From contig NZ_AP027732.1 in the NCBI RefSeq assembly GCF_030296615.1, forward strand, positions 2,480,001 to 2,544,000: a DNA stretch of 64,000 nucleotides. The letters are read 5' to 3'. Of this stretch, positions 55,590-64,000 are shown in pieces (the stretch's first letter is position 1; the number at the start of each line of letters is the position of its first letter). The position numbers were made by a program, and so were the translations under genes. Origin of the DNA: Frondihabitans sucicola (GTDB lineage Bacteria; Actinomycetota; Actinomycetes; Actinomycetales; Microbacteriaceae). A model generated the notes under the pieces. The model saw nothing but the letters and a program-made list of their open reading frames with translations, was not told the DNA's origin and did not search any database.

Positions 55590-55979
55590 TCAGACGGCGT
55601 CGAGGTACGCCCAGTCGCCGGCCACGCGCTCGAACCGGCTGTTCTCGTGCTGCGTGGCCGCCTCCGATCCTGCCCGGTAGTGGGCTTCGAACTCGACGGT
55701 GCCCGCGCGGTCGAGGAGGCCGCCGCCGGTCGAGGCCAGGATGTCGAGGCGGAACCAGCGCACCGACGCGTCGAGTTCGAGCGATGCGGGGCGGGTCGCA
55801 GGATGCCAGGAGCGCAGGAGGTAGTCGACGTCGCCCACCGCGAAGGCGGAGTAGCGCGACCGCATGAGGCGCGTCGCGGTCGGTGCGGTCGCTTCGCCGC
55901 GGTGGAGCGGCTCGCAGCAGGATCCGTAGGTCTCGCCGCTCAGGCACGGGCAGTGGGACTCCGAGGTGATTGTCGCCAT
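55590..55979 (-). CDS. YchJ/UPF0225-family SEC-C motif protein
   Basis: 129 residues. N-terminal zinc-type cysteine set CPCLSGETYGSCCEPLH, then the YchJ core (RLMRSRYSAFAVGDVDYLLRSWHP) and an NTF2-like C-terminal half ending EVAG-type ERVAGDWAYLDA. Function is unknown. ATG 55979 is selected because relatives begin just before the first Cys pair; a longer reading from 56018 is possible. Confidence 0.85.
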   Translation of the reverse strand: MATITSESHCPCLSGETYGSCCEPLHRGEATAPTATRLMRSRYSAFAVGDVDYLLRSWHPATRPASLELDASVRWFRLDILASTGGGLLDRAGTVEFEAHYRAGSEAATQHENSRFERVAGDWAYLDAV

Positions 55980-56032
55980 GCCGACGAGCGTAGTGTCGAG
56001 CCCGGTAGCCGTTTTCAACCCGGGGAGGTCCC

Positions 56033-56221
56033 ATGCGCGCAGTAGTCATCGCAGTCGCCGCAGTCGTCAGCATCCTCGCGGTCGTGAAGTCACGCCGAGC
56101 TGCGAGCGAGATCAAGAAGAACGTGAAGGCGTCGCGCCGTCGCGGGGCCGTGACGCACGCCGTGCATCAGAAGGCGGGGCAGGTCGACGTGCCGAAGCTT
56201 CCCAAGGTGAAGCGGTACTGA
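56033..56221 (+). CDS. small basic membrane-anchored protein (62 aa)
   Basis: Hydrophobic N-terminal helix (RAVVIAVAAVVSILAVV, residues 2-18) followed by a strongly basic tail rich in Lys/Arg. GGGGAGG sits 5 bases before the ATG. No known family. Ribosome binding site and composition support it as real. Could be a single-span membrane peptide or a secreted cationic peptide. Confidence 0.65.
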   Translation: MRAVVIAVAAVVSILAVVKSRRAASEIKKNVKASRRRGAVTHAVHQKAGQVDVPKLPKVKRY

Positions 56222-56231
56222 GCCGGTCGCG

Positions 56232-56975
56232 TCAGTGCTGCGAGACGGGCGAGATGACCAGCTCGTCGATGCGCACGTGCGGCGGCGAGTCGAGCACGAA
56301 GAGTGCGGCGCGCGCGATGTCGTCCGCCGTCAGCATCCTGCCTCGGGCCTCCGCGTCGGGCACGCTCGGGCGCATGGCGAGGAAGTCGGTGTCGACGTCT
56401 CCGGGGCAGAGGTGGCACGCCCGGACGCCCGAGCCAGCCTCTTGCGCATTGAGCGTGCGACAGACAGACGACAGCGCCGTCTTGCTCGCGGAATAGGCGA
56501 CGCCGGCTCCCGGTGAGAACTGCCAGCCGGAGTACGACGACACGACGACCACCTGACCGGCGTGCTCGCGGAGCTGCGGCAGGGACGCGTCGACGACGCG
56601 CACGGCGGCCGTGAGGTTGGTCTGCACGATGTCGTCGAACGTCGCCAGCGATTGATCTACCCAGGCGCGCTGCGGCGAATTGAGCCCGGCCGAGAGCACG
56701 AGCGCGTCGATCCGCGAGTGATCTCGCAGGATCACGTCGCGGGCGGCAGCCACGGACGAAGCCTCGCGAACATCGCAGACCACTGCGGCGACTCGGCCTC
56801 CACCCTCCCCGGCGTGCCGTGTCGCCTCACTGAGCCGCACCGTCTCGTCGAGTGCGTCCTGCCGACGCCCGGAGACGACGACGGTCCATCCGGCTCGAGC
56901 GGCGGCCACGGCCGTCGCCCTGCCCATACCGCTACCAGCGCCGGTCACCCAGAGGACTCGCGCCGATGTGCTCAC
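56232..56975 (-). CDS. short-chain dehydrogenase/reductase
   Basis: 247-residue SDR (Rossmann fold, NAD(P)-dependent). TGAGSGMGRATA cofactor loop, LVLSAGLNS in place of NNAG, catalytic Ser/Tyr/Lys in SSYSGW and YSASKTA. Substrate is unknown. GTG 56975 is selected over a TTG at 56984; TAGATT lies about 10 bases upstream and no Shine-Dalgarno is seen. Divergent from a second SDR gene. Confidence 0.88.
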   Translation of the reverse strand: MSTSARVLWVTGAGSGMGRATAVAAARAGWTVVVSGRRQDALDETVRLSEATRHAGEGGGRVAAVVCDVREASSVAAARDVILRDHSRIDALVLSAGLNSPQRAWVDQSLATFDDIVQTNLTAAVRVVDASLPQLREHAGQVVVVSSYSGWQFSPGAGVAYSASKTALSSVCRTLNAQEAGSGVRACHLCPGDVDTDFLAMRPSVPDAEARGRMLTADDIARAALFVLDSPPHVRIDELVISPVSQH

Positions 56976-57047
56976 GGAGACCAATCTACTCGGCGACGGT
57001 CGCGTCGACCTCGGGTAGGTTCGGGAGCGGAACGAGGAGGTTCATCG

Positions 57048-57803
57048 ATGCTCATCGACTACACCGGCAAGATCGTCGTCGTGACCGGCGCCGCCCGCGG
57101 AATCGGGCGGGTCCTGGCGGAGCGCTTCGAGGCCGAGGGGGCGCGTGTCGTCGCGCTCGATCTGGCCTTCGGGGGTGATGCGGTCGGTGAGCTGTCGCTC
57201 GACTGCGACGTCAGTGATCCTGCATCGGTCGCTGCTGCGGTCGCCTCGATCGACGAGATGTTCGGGCGGATCGACGTGCTGGTCAACAACGCAGGAATCA
57301 ACGTCGACGGGTTGGTGGCCGACCTCGATCCTGCTCGGTTCGCCCTCGCCCTCCAGGTCAACGTCGGGGGAGTCTTCGTGATGAGCCAGGCCGTCGCGCC
57401 GATCATGAAGCGGGCGAACGGCGGCAGGATCATCAATGCGGCGTCGTTCGCGGCGATCGTGCCGAGCATCGGAAGCGCGGCCTACGCGGCCTCGAAGGCG
57501 GCCGTCGTGCAGTTCACGCGGGTGCTGGCGGGCGAGCTCGGGCCGTGGGGGATCACCGTCAACGCGTACGCGCCGGGCATGATCCCCACCGCGATGAACG
57601 GTTTCGCCGAGCTGCCCGACGCCGCGCAGTCGCGGCTGCTCGACACGCTGACGATCCGTCGCTGGGGGAGGCCGGAGGACGTCGCCGACCTGCTCTGCTT
57701 CTTGGGCAGCGACTTCGCCGGGTACATCACCGGAACCCTGGTCGATGTCTCGGGCGGCAAGCTCGCCACCCAGATCCCGAGTCGGGCGTACCGGGCCGAA
57801 TAG
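57048..57803 (+). CDS. SDR-family oxidoreductase
   Basis: 251-residue classical SDR: TGAARGIGRVLAERF, DVLVNNAGINVDG, catalytic Ser and YAASKAA (Tyr/Lys), NAYAPGMIPT, and a typical C-terminal SDFAGYITGTLVDVSGGK. FabG-like by sequence, but substrate is unknown; sugar or polyol dehydrogenase is equally possible. ATG with GAGGAGG upstream, TAGGTT (57016-57021) as a possible -10. Not closely similar to the neighbouring SDR, so not a recent duplicate. Confidence 0.9.
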   Translation: MLIDYTGKIVVVTGAARGIGRVLAERFEAEGARVVALDLAFGGDAVGELSLDCDVSDPASVAAAVASIDEMFGRIDVLVNNAGINVDGLVADLDPARFALALQVNVGGVFVMSQAVAPIMKRANGGRIINAASFAAIVPSIGSAAYAASKAAVVQFTRVLAGELGPWGITVNAYAPGMIPTAMNGFAELPDAAQSRLLDTLTIRRWGRPEDVADLLCFLGSDFAGYITGTLVDVSGGKLATQIPSRAYRAE

Positions 57804-57904
57804 CCGCGAGCGGACGGGCCCCGGCGTCGTTCCGAAACAAGAACGTGACAGTGGGCCCTCGAAGCCGCGGTGGAGCGCAGTCGTCGACGAGCCCATGACC
57901 CTGC

Positions 57905-59883
57905 TCAGCTTCGGAGGGCTGCCTGAGGCTGGATCCGGGTCGCCTGCCAGGCGGCGACGAGGCCGCCGAGGCTGCCCACCAGGATTCCACCGACGACCGC
58001 GAGCGGCGCCAGAACGGGGTCGAAGATCGGCGACCAGTGTTGGAGGAGGGTCATCGCCGAGACGGCGGCGAAACCGAGGACGAGACCCGCCAGGCCACCG
58101 AGCGCCCCGATGATCGCGGATTCGGCGACGACCATCGAGGCGACGTGGACGGATCGCGCCCCGACGGCGCGCCGGAGCCCGAACTCCGCTCGCCGCTCGA
58201 GGATCGCCAGGACCATCGAGTTGCCGAGGGCGACGACGGCCGCGATGACGGCGATGCCCGTGAAGGCGAGGAGCGTGGTGCGGACGTCTCCCTCGATCTC
58301 GGATCTCAGCGTCGTCGGGTCGACGGGCGCGTCGACGTGGAGTGCCGTCGGCTGCACCGGGTCGATCGCGGCGGGCGCCTGCCGGGCCACCTGCTGGGCG
58401 GCGCCAGCGCTCGTTCGGAGCAGGATCCGCGTGCGGTCCGGAGCCGCGAGGGCGGGCGACGCCAGGCCGCCGGAGACGATCGACCCCAGGAGGGACGGCA
58501 GGCGCGGCGAGGTCTCGATGGTGCCCGCGACGACGACGTCCTGCCCACCGACGTCGACGAGGGCGCCGCCGCGAGGGAACCGAGGGGGAGTTGCGCCGCA
58601 AGGTTCCCGCCGATCAGCACTTCGCCGTCGGCCAGGCGGTGCGGTCGGTTGGGCGTCCATCGGATGGTCAGTCGAGCCGCCCGGCGGACGTCGCCGGTGG
58701 CGGAGACCGCCGGGGCTTGAAGCGCGGGCCTCGTCGGCGTCGCCTGGATCGTCGTAGTGCCGCGTTCGTAGACGATGCCGACATGGTCGACGCCGGCGAG
58801 GATCGTGGTGCCGGCCAGGAGCGCCGCCGTGTCGTCGCGCAGCGTCGCGTGGCGGCGGTCGCGGGGGTCTGGGTCGGGGTCTGATACAGGGGCGAGCGCC
58901 GCATCGTCGCGCACGACGGTCACGTCGCGGTTGACGTGGAGGTCGAAGCGGTCCGAGACCTGGGCCGAAGCCGATCCGGAGATGCCGAGGGTCGCGATCG
59001 CGAGCGCAACCGCGGTGGCGACGGCGGCGACGAGCCCCGTGGTGCGGCCGGGGCGGGAACGGACGGTGCGGAACGCGTCGCGCAGGACGTCGCGGGGCCG
59101 GACTCGCGACCCGCGGGGTGGCGTCGGGCCGGGTGGGGCGGGCGTGCTCCCGGTCGCCTCTCCGGGGCTGCGGGGATCAGAGGGCGTGATCCTGGTCGAT
59201 TCTGAGGGTTTCGGGGCGAGGTCTTCGAGGAGGTGAATCCGGCCGTCGCGGAGGTGCGCGATGCGGTCGGCCGTCGCGGCGAGCGCCGGATCGTGGGTGA
59301 CGAGAACGATCGTGCAGCCGTCGTCGTGGAGGGCGCGCAGGGCGTTCATCACCTGGGCGCCGTTGACCGAGTCGAGATTGCCGGTGGGCTCGTCGGCGAC
59401 GACGACGCGGGCCGAGGCGGCGAGGGCTCTGGCGATGGCGACGCGCTGGCGCTGGCCTCCCGAGAGGAGCGAGGCGCGTTGTTCGGCGTGGGCGGCGAGG
59501 CCCACGGCCGCAAGGGCCTCCCGGGCACGTCGCAGCCGCTCGGCGGTGGGCAGGGCGCGGTAGAGCAGGCCCAGTTCGATGCTGTCGATGGCCGGGCGGG
59601 CGTCGAGGAGGTGGAATCCCTGGAAGACGAAGCCGAAGGTCGTGGAGCGGAGGCGCGCCCGCTCGCGCTCGGGGAGCCGTGCGGTGTCGGTGCCCTCGAG
59701 CAGGAAGGTCCCCTCGTCGGGGACGTCGAGGAGGCCGATCGTGTTCAGCAGGGTCGACTTGCCGCCGCCGGAGGGGCCGACGATGGCGAGGAATTCGCCG
59801 GGGCGGATGGTGAGCGAGACGTCGTCGAGGGCGCGGGCGTCGGCGGAGAAGCGGCGGCCGATGCCGCGGAGTTCGAGCGTCAT
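57905..59883 (-). CDS. fused ABC exporter, ATPase plus MacB-type permease (frameshifted)
   Basis: About 660 residues. N-terminal ABC ATPase (GPSGGGKSTLL Walker A, LSGGQRQRVAIARAL signature, VVVADEPTGNLDS Walker B, LVTHDP H-loop), a Pro/Thr-rich linker (about 220-275), then an FtsX/MacB-type permease with a large extracytoplasmic domain and four spans; the last three are near the C-terminus after LERRAEFGLRRAVGA. The G run 58575-58577 is one base short; an added base joins QLPLGSP to RGGALVDVGG. Last gene of a five-gene overlapping operon; partner of the adaptor upstream. Such pumps export peptides, lipoproteins or antibiotics. Confidence 0.88.
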
Positions 59884-61057
59884 CAGCCGACCCGGACGAC
59901 GTCGCCCGTCGCGATCGCGCCGGATTTCGTGGGCGTGATGGCGCTGCGGCCGTTCAGCTGGGCGACCTCGGTCACGGCGACGCGTTCGAAGTCGTCGGCG
60001 TCGCGGCGGACGAACACGTGCGCCGGGCCTTTCGCGCCCGGCGACACCGCGAGGGTCGGCACGATCAGCGAGTCGCGCGCGGCGAGTGTCACCTCGAGTA
60101 CGGCCGTGCCCTCCTTCGACAGCCAGGTGTCGGGGAGCGGCGTGGCGCCGCGCGCGCTCAGCGTCACGGTGGCGTCCGTCGCCTCGGGGCCGCCGGGGTC
60201 ACCTTCTCGACGGCGACGTCGAGCGACTCGGTTCCGGTGCTGCGGAAGGTTCCGGTCGTGCCGACCGCGAGCTTCTCGGCGGAGAGCGTCGGCACCTCGG
60301 CGACGACCCGCGGGGTGCCGCGCTGAAGGCCGATCGTGGTCTCGCTCGTCACGAGGGTTCCGACGGGCGGCGTCGAGGCGGCGTAGGCGGGGAGTGTGCC
60401 GAGGGCGGCGAGCTCGCCCTTCGGCAGGATCGTCGTGGGTGCAGGATCGGGGCGGGGTGAGTCGTCGGGGGTGCTCGCGTCGGTGCTGGTGTCCGCGTCC
60501 GCGGCTGCGTCGGCATTTTGCTCCGGCGGCGGGGCGTAGCCCGCCTTCACATAGAGCGCTTTCACGGCCGACTCGGTGGTCGCGCCGAAGATGCCGTCCG
60601 CCGTCACCGGTGCTCCGGCCGCGGCCAATCCCTGCTGGAGCTGCCGGACGTCGGGCCCCGTGTCTCCCATCCCGAGCGACCGGTAGAACCGGAAGCCGCC
60701 GGGCAGAGCGAACACGGGTCGCCCGTTGATTTCGGTGAGCACGCTCCCGGCCGAGATCGTCGCTCCCGCTGCGGCCGTCACCCTCGTCACGACCGCTTCG
60801 TCTGCATCGGGCACGGGCAACAGGATCGTCGTGACCTCGTCGCGACGGACCGTGCCGCGGAACGACACCACGTCGGAGAGGTCGCCCCGTTCGACCTTCG
60901 CGGTCAGCGGCCCCGGCGTCGGTGGGGCCACTCGGGCCTCCCGTTGTTCGGGCGACTCGAACGCGGCGGCGAGCAGCCACCCTCCCGCGAGGAGGCCTAC
61001 TCCTGCCGCCGCCACCCCTGCCAAGAGGACGCGCTTCCGCCGCCGCCCCGCCGTCAC
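59883..61057 (-). CDS. MacA-like adaptor with peptidoglycan-binding domain (frameshifted)
   Basis: About 391 residues after repair. N-terminal membrane anchor (about 8-28), a lipoyl/barrel-sandwich half (KVERGDLSDVVSFRGTV), an inserted PG_binding_1 domain (LGMGDTGPDVRQLQQGLAAAGAPV ... GIFGATTESAVKALY), a disordered Asp/Thr/Pro linker, and the second beta-barrel half (AEKLAVGTTGTF onward). The G run 60186-60189 is one base short; one base restores VTPAAPEATDATV. GTG start overlaps the lipoprotein upstream; the stop shares one base with the exporter ATG (TGATG). In Gram-positives such adaptors tether an exporter to the wall. Confidence 0.85.
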
Positions 61058-61977
61058 TCGGCCCTCGGCGCGTACTCGGCGATCACCGTGAGTGCTTTCC
61101 GGTTCATCTTCTGCATTTGCTTGTCGTACCGGTCGAGTGCGTCCGCGTTCTCGCCCAGGGCGGTCACCTGCTCGTCCCATTCGGCCTGGTAGATGGCCCT
61201 TGCGTAACCCGACGACTCTCTGGATTTGGCGTCGGCGACAGCAACGCGGCGTTCCTCGCTGGTCGGCACATCGCCGCCGAATGTCGCTGGCGGGTCGATG
61301 GCCGGCTCGTCACTTTCCAGGGAGTCCGGTGGCATGTCTTCCGGACTCTTTTCCAGGTCCGGGACGCCGACGGGGGCCAGGCACGAACGCCACTGCTCGG
61401 TCGCAGCGATGACCTCTTTTCGCTCGGAGGCTTTCTTGTAGGCGTCGTTCGTCAAGCCTTCTACGAGGCTGAAGTCACGATCGCCCTTCGGAATCCCGAC
61501 GACCTCGTTGGCCTCCGACCAGCACAATTCCATGTCCGGCTCCGCACGGGGCGAGACGTGGAGGTTGCGTTGATAGTCCTCGTGCTCGTTCTGGAGTACG
61601 GCAACCGGGAGGTCGAGGAGGTCTGACGTGCCGTATCCGTATTTCTCGGCCAGCGGCAGAGTGAAGATCCGTTTCCCGATCGAGCTGTAAGACGGCCCGG
61701 TCGTGGCGCCCAGCGTTGCCGCAGAAGCTGCCCAGGGCCAGCCTTTGTCGAGGAGACACCGTTTGACGACCAGCTCGCGAGCGATGCTTGGAACGTCGAC
61801 CTGTTGCATCGAGTAGCGATCCAGCGGCAGGACGTATCTGTCTCGATTCTTGTCCGGAAGGCCGTCGGGCACCTTCCGTGGGCTGGATTCGCTCGTGCAC
61901 CCGGTGAGCGCCCCGACGAGCATCGCGCTCGTCGCCACCGCTCGTCGAAGACCTTGCGGCCCCCTCCGGGTCTTCAC
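61054..61977 (-). CDS. putative lipoprotein B of the export operon
   Basis: 307-residue exported lipoprotein: signal with lipobox ALTGC (Cys about 27). No known domain. It is a paralogue of the next gene, sharing in order VP.IA, CLLDKGWPWA, EKYGYG, W..C..PVGVPDL..SPE, ERRVAVADAK..ESSGY and AEWDEQV..L.ENAD.L.RYDKQM..MNRKA..VIA.YAP. The conserved Cys and Trp-Pro-Trp positions hint at a folded, possibly disulfide-bonded domain. GTG start overlaps the upstream lipoprotein by 4 bases, and its stop overlaps the adaptor start (GTGA). Possible ligand-binding or immunity component. Confidence 0.75.
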   Translation of the reverse strand: MKTRRGPQGLRRAVATSAMLVGALTGCTSESSPRKVPDGLPDKNRDRYVLPLDRYSMQQVDVPSIARELVVKRCLLDKGWPWAASAATLGATTGPSYSSIGKRIFTLPLAEKYGYGTSDLLDLPVAVLQNEHEDYQRNLHVSPRAEPDMELCWSEANEVVGIPKGDRDFSLVEGLTNDAYKKASERKEVIAATEQWRSCLAPVGVPDLEKSPEDMPPDSLESDEPAIDPPATFGGDVPTSEERRVAVADAKSRESSGYARAIYQAEWDEQVTALGENADALDRYDKQMQKMNRKALTVIAEYAPRAE

Positions 61978-62879
61978 TTGGCGCTCGGCGCGTAGTGGGC
62001 TATCACCTTGCGCGCTTTCCGGTTCATCGCCTGCATCTGTTTGTCGTAGCGCTCCAGCTCGTCCGCGTTCTCTAGGAGCAGCTTCACTTCGGCATCCCAT
62101 TCCGCGGTATATGCGGCGTCGAAGTAGCCAGAAGACTCCTGGCATTTCGCGTCGGCGACCGCTACGCGACGCTCCTCGGGGTCGACGACATCCTTCGTCC
62201 AGGGCTCGTCCACACCGCGGCCAGAGCCGATCATCGACGGACTCGGCATGAGATCGGGAGACCGCGGCAGGTCGGGCACCCCTACGCCCGCCATGCACTT
62301 CCGCCACGTCGCTGTCGCAGCGAGAACAGGTTTCGTCACGAGCGACGCGTTATAAGCCTGGACTGCAAGGGAGTTCGCGAGGTCCCAGGGGGCCGCATTC
62401 GGCGTCAGGCCGATTGCCTTCTGACCACGAGAGAAACATTCGTCGATGTCAGAATCCGCGTCCGCATCGATCTCTCGATTTGCTTTATCGACGGCCCGGA
62501 GCTCGGCTTGCTGAGGCGCCGAAAGATCGAGCTCGGATGAATTTCCGTAGCCGTACTTCTCCGCCAACGCGACCGAGAACAACTTCTGGCGGGCGTCGTT
62601 CCACGACTCTCCTGGCTTCGCCCCAGCTTCAGCAGTCGTTACCGCCCATGGCCATCCTCGCTTCTCGATGCACGCTTGGACCATGACGCGCACGGCTATG
62701 CCGGGCAGGTCGACTATCTGTGCGGAGTAGCGATCCAGCGGCAACTCCCATCGAGCCTGATTCTTGGCCGACAGCTTCGGTTCTGGCATCGTGCCTTGCG
62801 AGCATCCAGTTAATGCGGCTGCGGAGAGTAGTGCCGTGATGAAAGCGATTAGTGCACGAGGTACAGCAACTCGATTCAC
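61974..62879 (-). CDS. putative lipoprotein A of the export operon
   Basis: 301-residue exported lipoprotein with lipobox ALTGC (Cys about 26). Paralogue of lipoprotein B across the whole length, with shared blocks ACIEKRGWPWA, EKYGYG, WRKCMAGVGVPDL, ERRVAVADAKCQESSGY and RYDKQM..MNRKA. It differs in having an extra Cys in DAKCQESSGY. GTG start overlaps the stop of the small secreted gene. The tandem arrangement suggests duplication followed by divergence. Confidence 0.75.
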   Translation of the reverse strand: MNRVAVPRALIAFITALLSAAALTGCSQGTMPEPKLSAKNQARWELPLDRYSAQIVDLPGIAVRVMVQACIEKRGWPWAVTTAEAGAKPGESWNDARQKLFSVALAEKYGYGNSSELDLSAPQQAELRAVDKANREIDADADSDIDECFSRGQKAIGLTPNAAPWDLANSLAVQAYNASLVTKPVLAATATWRKCMAGVGVPDLPRSPDLMPSPSMIGSGRGVDEPWTKDVVDPEERRVAVADAKCQESSGYFDAAYTAEWDAEVKLLLENADELERYDKQMQAMNRKARKVIAHYAPSAK

Positions 62880-63280
62880 TTGCAGTAGCTGCTGAAGCAG
62901 GCAGAGGTCACCATGTCGTTGAGACCCCGACTGCCCAGGTTCGACAGTCCGCTGCCCCTGGCGATCGAAGCCGACTTGCCCTTATAGCCAGAGCGGTCGT
63001 AGACCACGATGGCCTGCCCGGTGCGGCCGTTGTTGAACGCGGAGGAGGCGGCATTGTCCGTCCCCAAGTGGAGCGTCGGAACCCAGTACGCAATGGAGCC
63101 ATAGTGCGAGACGTTGTAGTTGAAGTTGATGTGGCCGCGACCGTAGTTGATGTCTTCGTACGTGCAGCCCTGGCCGGCGTTGCACGCGCCAGGCGCAGCC
63201 TGCGCGGGGGCAGCGATGAGCAGGCTGGCGAAGAGGACGGTGGTGCCTGCGGCGGCGCTGGTGATGAGTGCGAGCTTCAA
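62876..63280 (-). CDS. secreted small protein, I36 inhibitor / crystallin-like fold
   Basis: About 134 residues: Sec signal peptide (LALITSAAAGTTVLFASLL, cleavage near AQA-APG) and a roughly 100-residue mature protein with four cysteines (CNAGQGC, and C-FSSYC at the end). GCTYEDINYGRGHI and a second VVYDRSGYKGKSASI carry the repeated Y-[ED]-D-x-x-[YF]-x-G pattern of beta/gamma-crystallin and peptidase inhibitor I36 proteins, and NNAAS-like SSAFNN fits too. TTG 63280 chosen because AAAGGGATC precedes it and it opens the signal peptide. First gene of the export operon, so it is the likely cargo. Could instead be an enzyme inhibitor or bacteriocin-like toxin. Confidence 0.75.
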   Translation of the reverse strand: MKLALITSAAAGTTVLFASLLIAAPAQAAPGACNAGQGCTYEDINYGRGHINFNYNVSHYGSIAYWVPTLHLGTDNAASSAFNNGRTGQAIVVYDRSGYKGKSASIARGSGLSNLGSRGLNDMVTSACFSSYCK

Positions 63281-63476
63281 GTGATCCCTTTCGGGTCGCG
63301 GGGTCGGATGCCGACCTTTCACGGATATGAATGCGTCATATGGGCGTAATGTCCAAAGTACCAGATGTTTGAAGCCACTTTTGTCTGGGCGCCTTGCGCA
63401 CGAGAACGGCCGCCGCGCCATGAGGGAGAGACGGCCGCGAGCTGAAAGTCAGCTCGGGCGAACGGTGAGACGCCGG
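63281..63476. promoter_or_regulatory. upstream region of the export operon
   Basis: Lower GC than its surroundings. ATATGA (63325-63330) and TCATAT (63336-63341) form a perfect 6-bp inverted repeat with 5-base spacer, a possible operator. On the minus strand TTGGAC lies about 63350-63355, but no good -10 is placed at the right distance. An 8-bp hairpin (63438-63456) follows the stop of the next gene and is probably its terminator. Confidence 0.4.
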
Positions 63477-64000
63477 TCATGTCGAGCGTTGTGTCGATTG
63501 GCGTCGGTGGCTTGCCGGAGCCGGCGTCCAGGCGAAGACCTTCAGGCTCGTCGAAGGCTGGATGAGGAAGTGGCGCCCCGACGACTGGCCGGCCGGGCCG
63601 GCCGGATAGGCCAGGCGGTAGCCGGCCGGAAGCGTGGTCTGCCAAACCAGGCGACCGGTGTGCACGTCGAGGGTTCCGACGGCTTCGTGCACCGTCGTCG
63701 ATCCTGCGTCGCGAAGGTCTCCGGTGACCTGCACGACGCCGGCCGGATCGGGCGGGCCGGTGACGGTCATCCGAGACGTCAGCGTCTGCTCGAGTGCGGC
63801 GGTGGCGGCGATCAGCAGCTTCGTCGAGCCGGGCAGCCAGGCGTACTGGGCGCTCTGGCCGTTTTTCATGCCGGGGATCGTCACGACGCTCTTGTGGCCG
63901 GTCTTCCTCGAGAAGAGCGTGACGCCGCCGAACGCGGGCGTCAGCAGCGCGTCGTGGCCGACGAATGTGGAGCGCGCGATTCGGCGGCCTCGCGACGAAC
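63477..64000 (-). CDS. unrecognised protein, 5' partial at window end
   Basis: The reading frame continues to the window edge (about 174 residues visible), so this is the C-terminal part of a longer protein; the true start is outside. Beta-rich with repeated small-residue turns (TLDVHTGRLVWQTTLPAGYRL, LFSRKTGH), which resembles a PQQ/WD-type beta-propeller, but no family can be named. Ends in a basic tail. Two in-frame GTG/ATG codons inside are not real starts, since the frame is open upstream. Confidence 0.6.
   Translation of the reverse strand, partial: SSRGRRIARSTFVGHDALLTPAFGGVTLFSRKTGHKSVVTIPGMKNGQSAQYAWLPGSTKLLIAATAALEQTLTSRMTVTGPPDPAGVVQVTGDLRDAGSTTVHEAVGTLDVHTGRLVWQTTLPAGYRLAYPAGPAGQSSGRHFLIQPSTSLKVFAWTPAPASHRRQSTQRST

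Overview
This is a high-GC Gram-positive (actinobacterial) chromosome segment. Gene content and order point to the family Microbacteriaceae: a complete dcw (division and cell wall) cluster with sepF, yggT and divIVA, an actinobacterial cytochrome bc1-aa3 branch, and the aroG / pknL / Rv2175c-like / idsA2-like neighbourhood also known from Mycobacterium. Genus cannot be fixed from the sequence alone. No rRNA, tRNA, CRISPR array or intact insertion sequence was recognised.

Layout. 1-7.9 kb: tail of a ROK sugar kinase, plsC-type acyltransferase, class II DAHP synthase, a convergent PASTA-domain Ser/Thr kinase, a LysM hydrolase-like protein, an Rv2175c-like HTH protein and a polyprenyl diphosphate synthase. 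7.9-32.3 kb: DUF3040 gene, then the dcw cluster (mraZ, rsmH, ftsL-like, ftsI, murE, murF, mraY, murD, ftsW, murG, murC, ftsQ, ftsZ, yggS, sepF, yggT, divIVA), lspA, an rluD-like gene and dnaE. Most cell-wall genes overlap by 1-4 bases and are probably translationally coupled. 32.4-34.2 kb: two convergent zinc-finger nuclease-like genes (Vsr/DUF559-like and GIY-YIG). 34.3-39.9 kb: hisD, nrdR, pyrD, a DUF3043 membrane protein, an M20 peptidase and an ErpA/IscA-type Fe-S carrier. 40.2-50.5 kb: ctaC-ctaD-ctaF facing qcrB-qcrA-qcrC-ctaE (supercomplex of the aerobic respiratory chain), with a lower-GC GNAT acetyltransferase islet between them, then trpD. 50.6-55.5 kb: glycerol module, glpFK divergent from dhaKLM. 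55.6-57.8 kb: YchJ-like protein, small basic membrane peptide, two SDR dehydrogenases. 57.9-63.3 kb: a five-gene, fully overlapping minus-strand operon (secreted I36/crystallin-like protein, two paralogous lipoproteins, MacA-like adaptor with a peptidoglycan-binding domain, fused MacB-like ABC exporter), the best candidate here for an undescribed system. The window ends in an unrecognised partial gene.

Data quality. Thirteen otherwise intact genes, many of them essential (ftsZ, ftsW, murF, murG, ftsQ, dnaE, ctaD), are broken by one or two single-base deletions. There are 15 in all, every one in a short C or G run, and every one is repaired by adding one C or G. I read this as homopolymer under-calling in the assembly, not gene decay, so these genes are annotated across the break.
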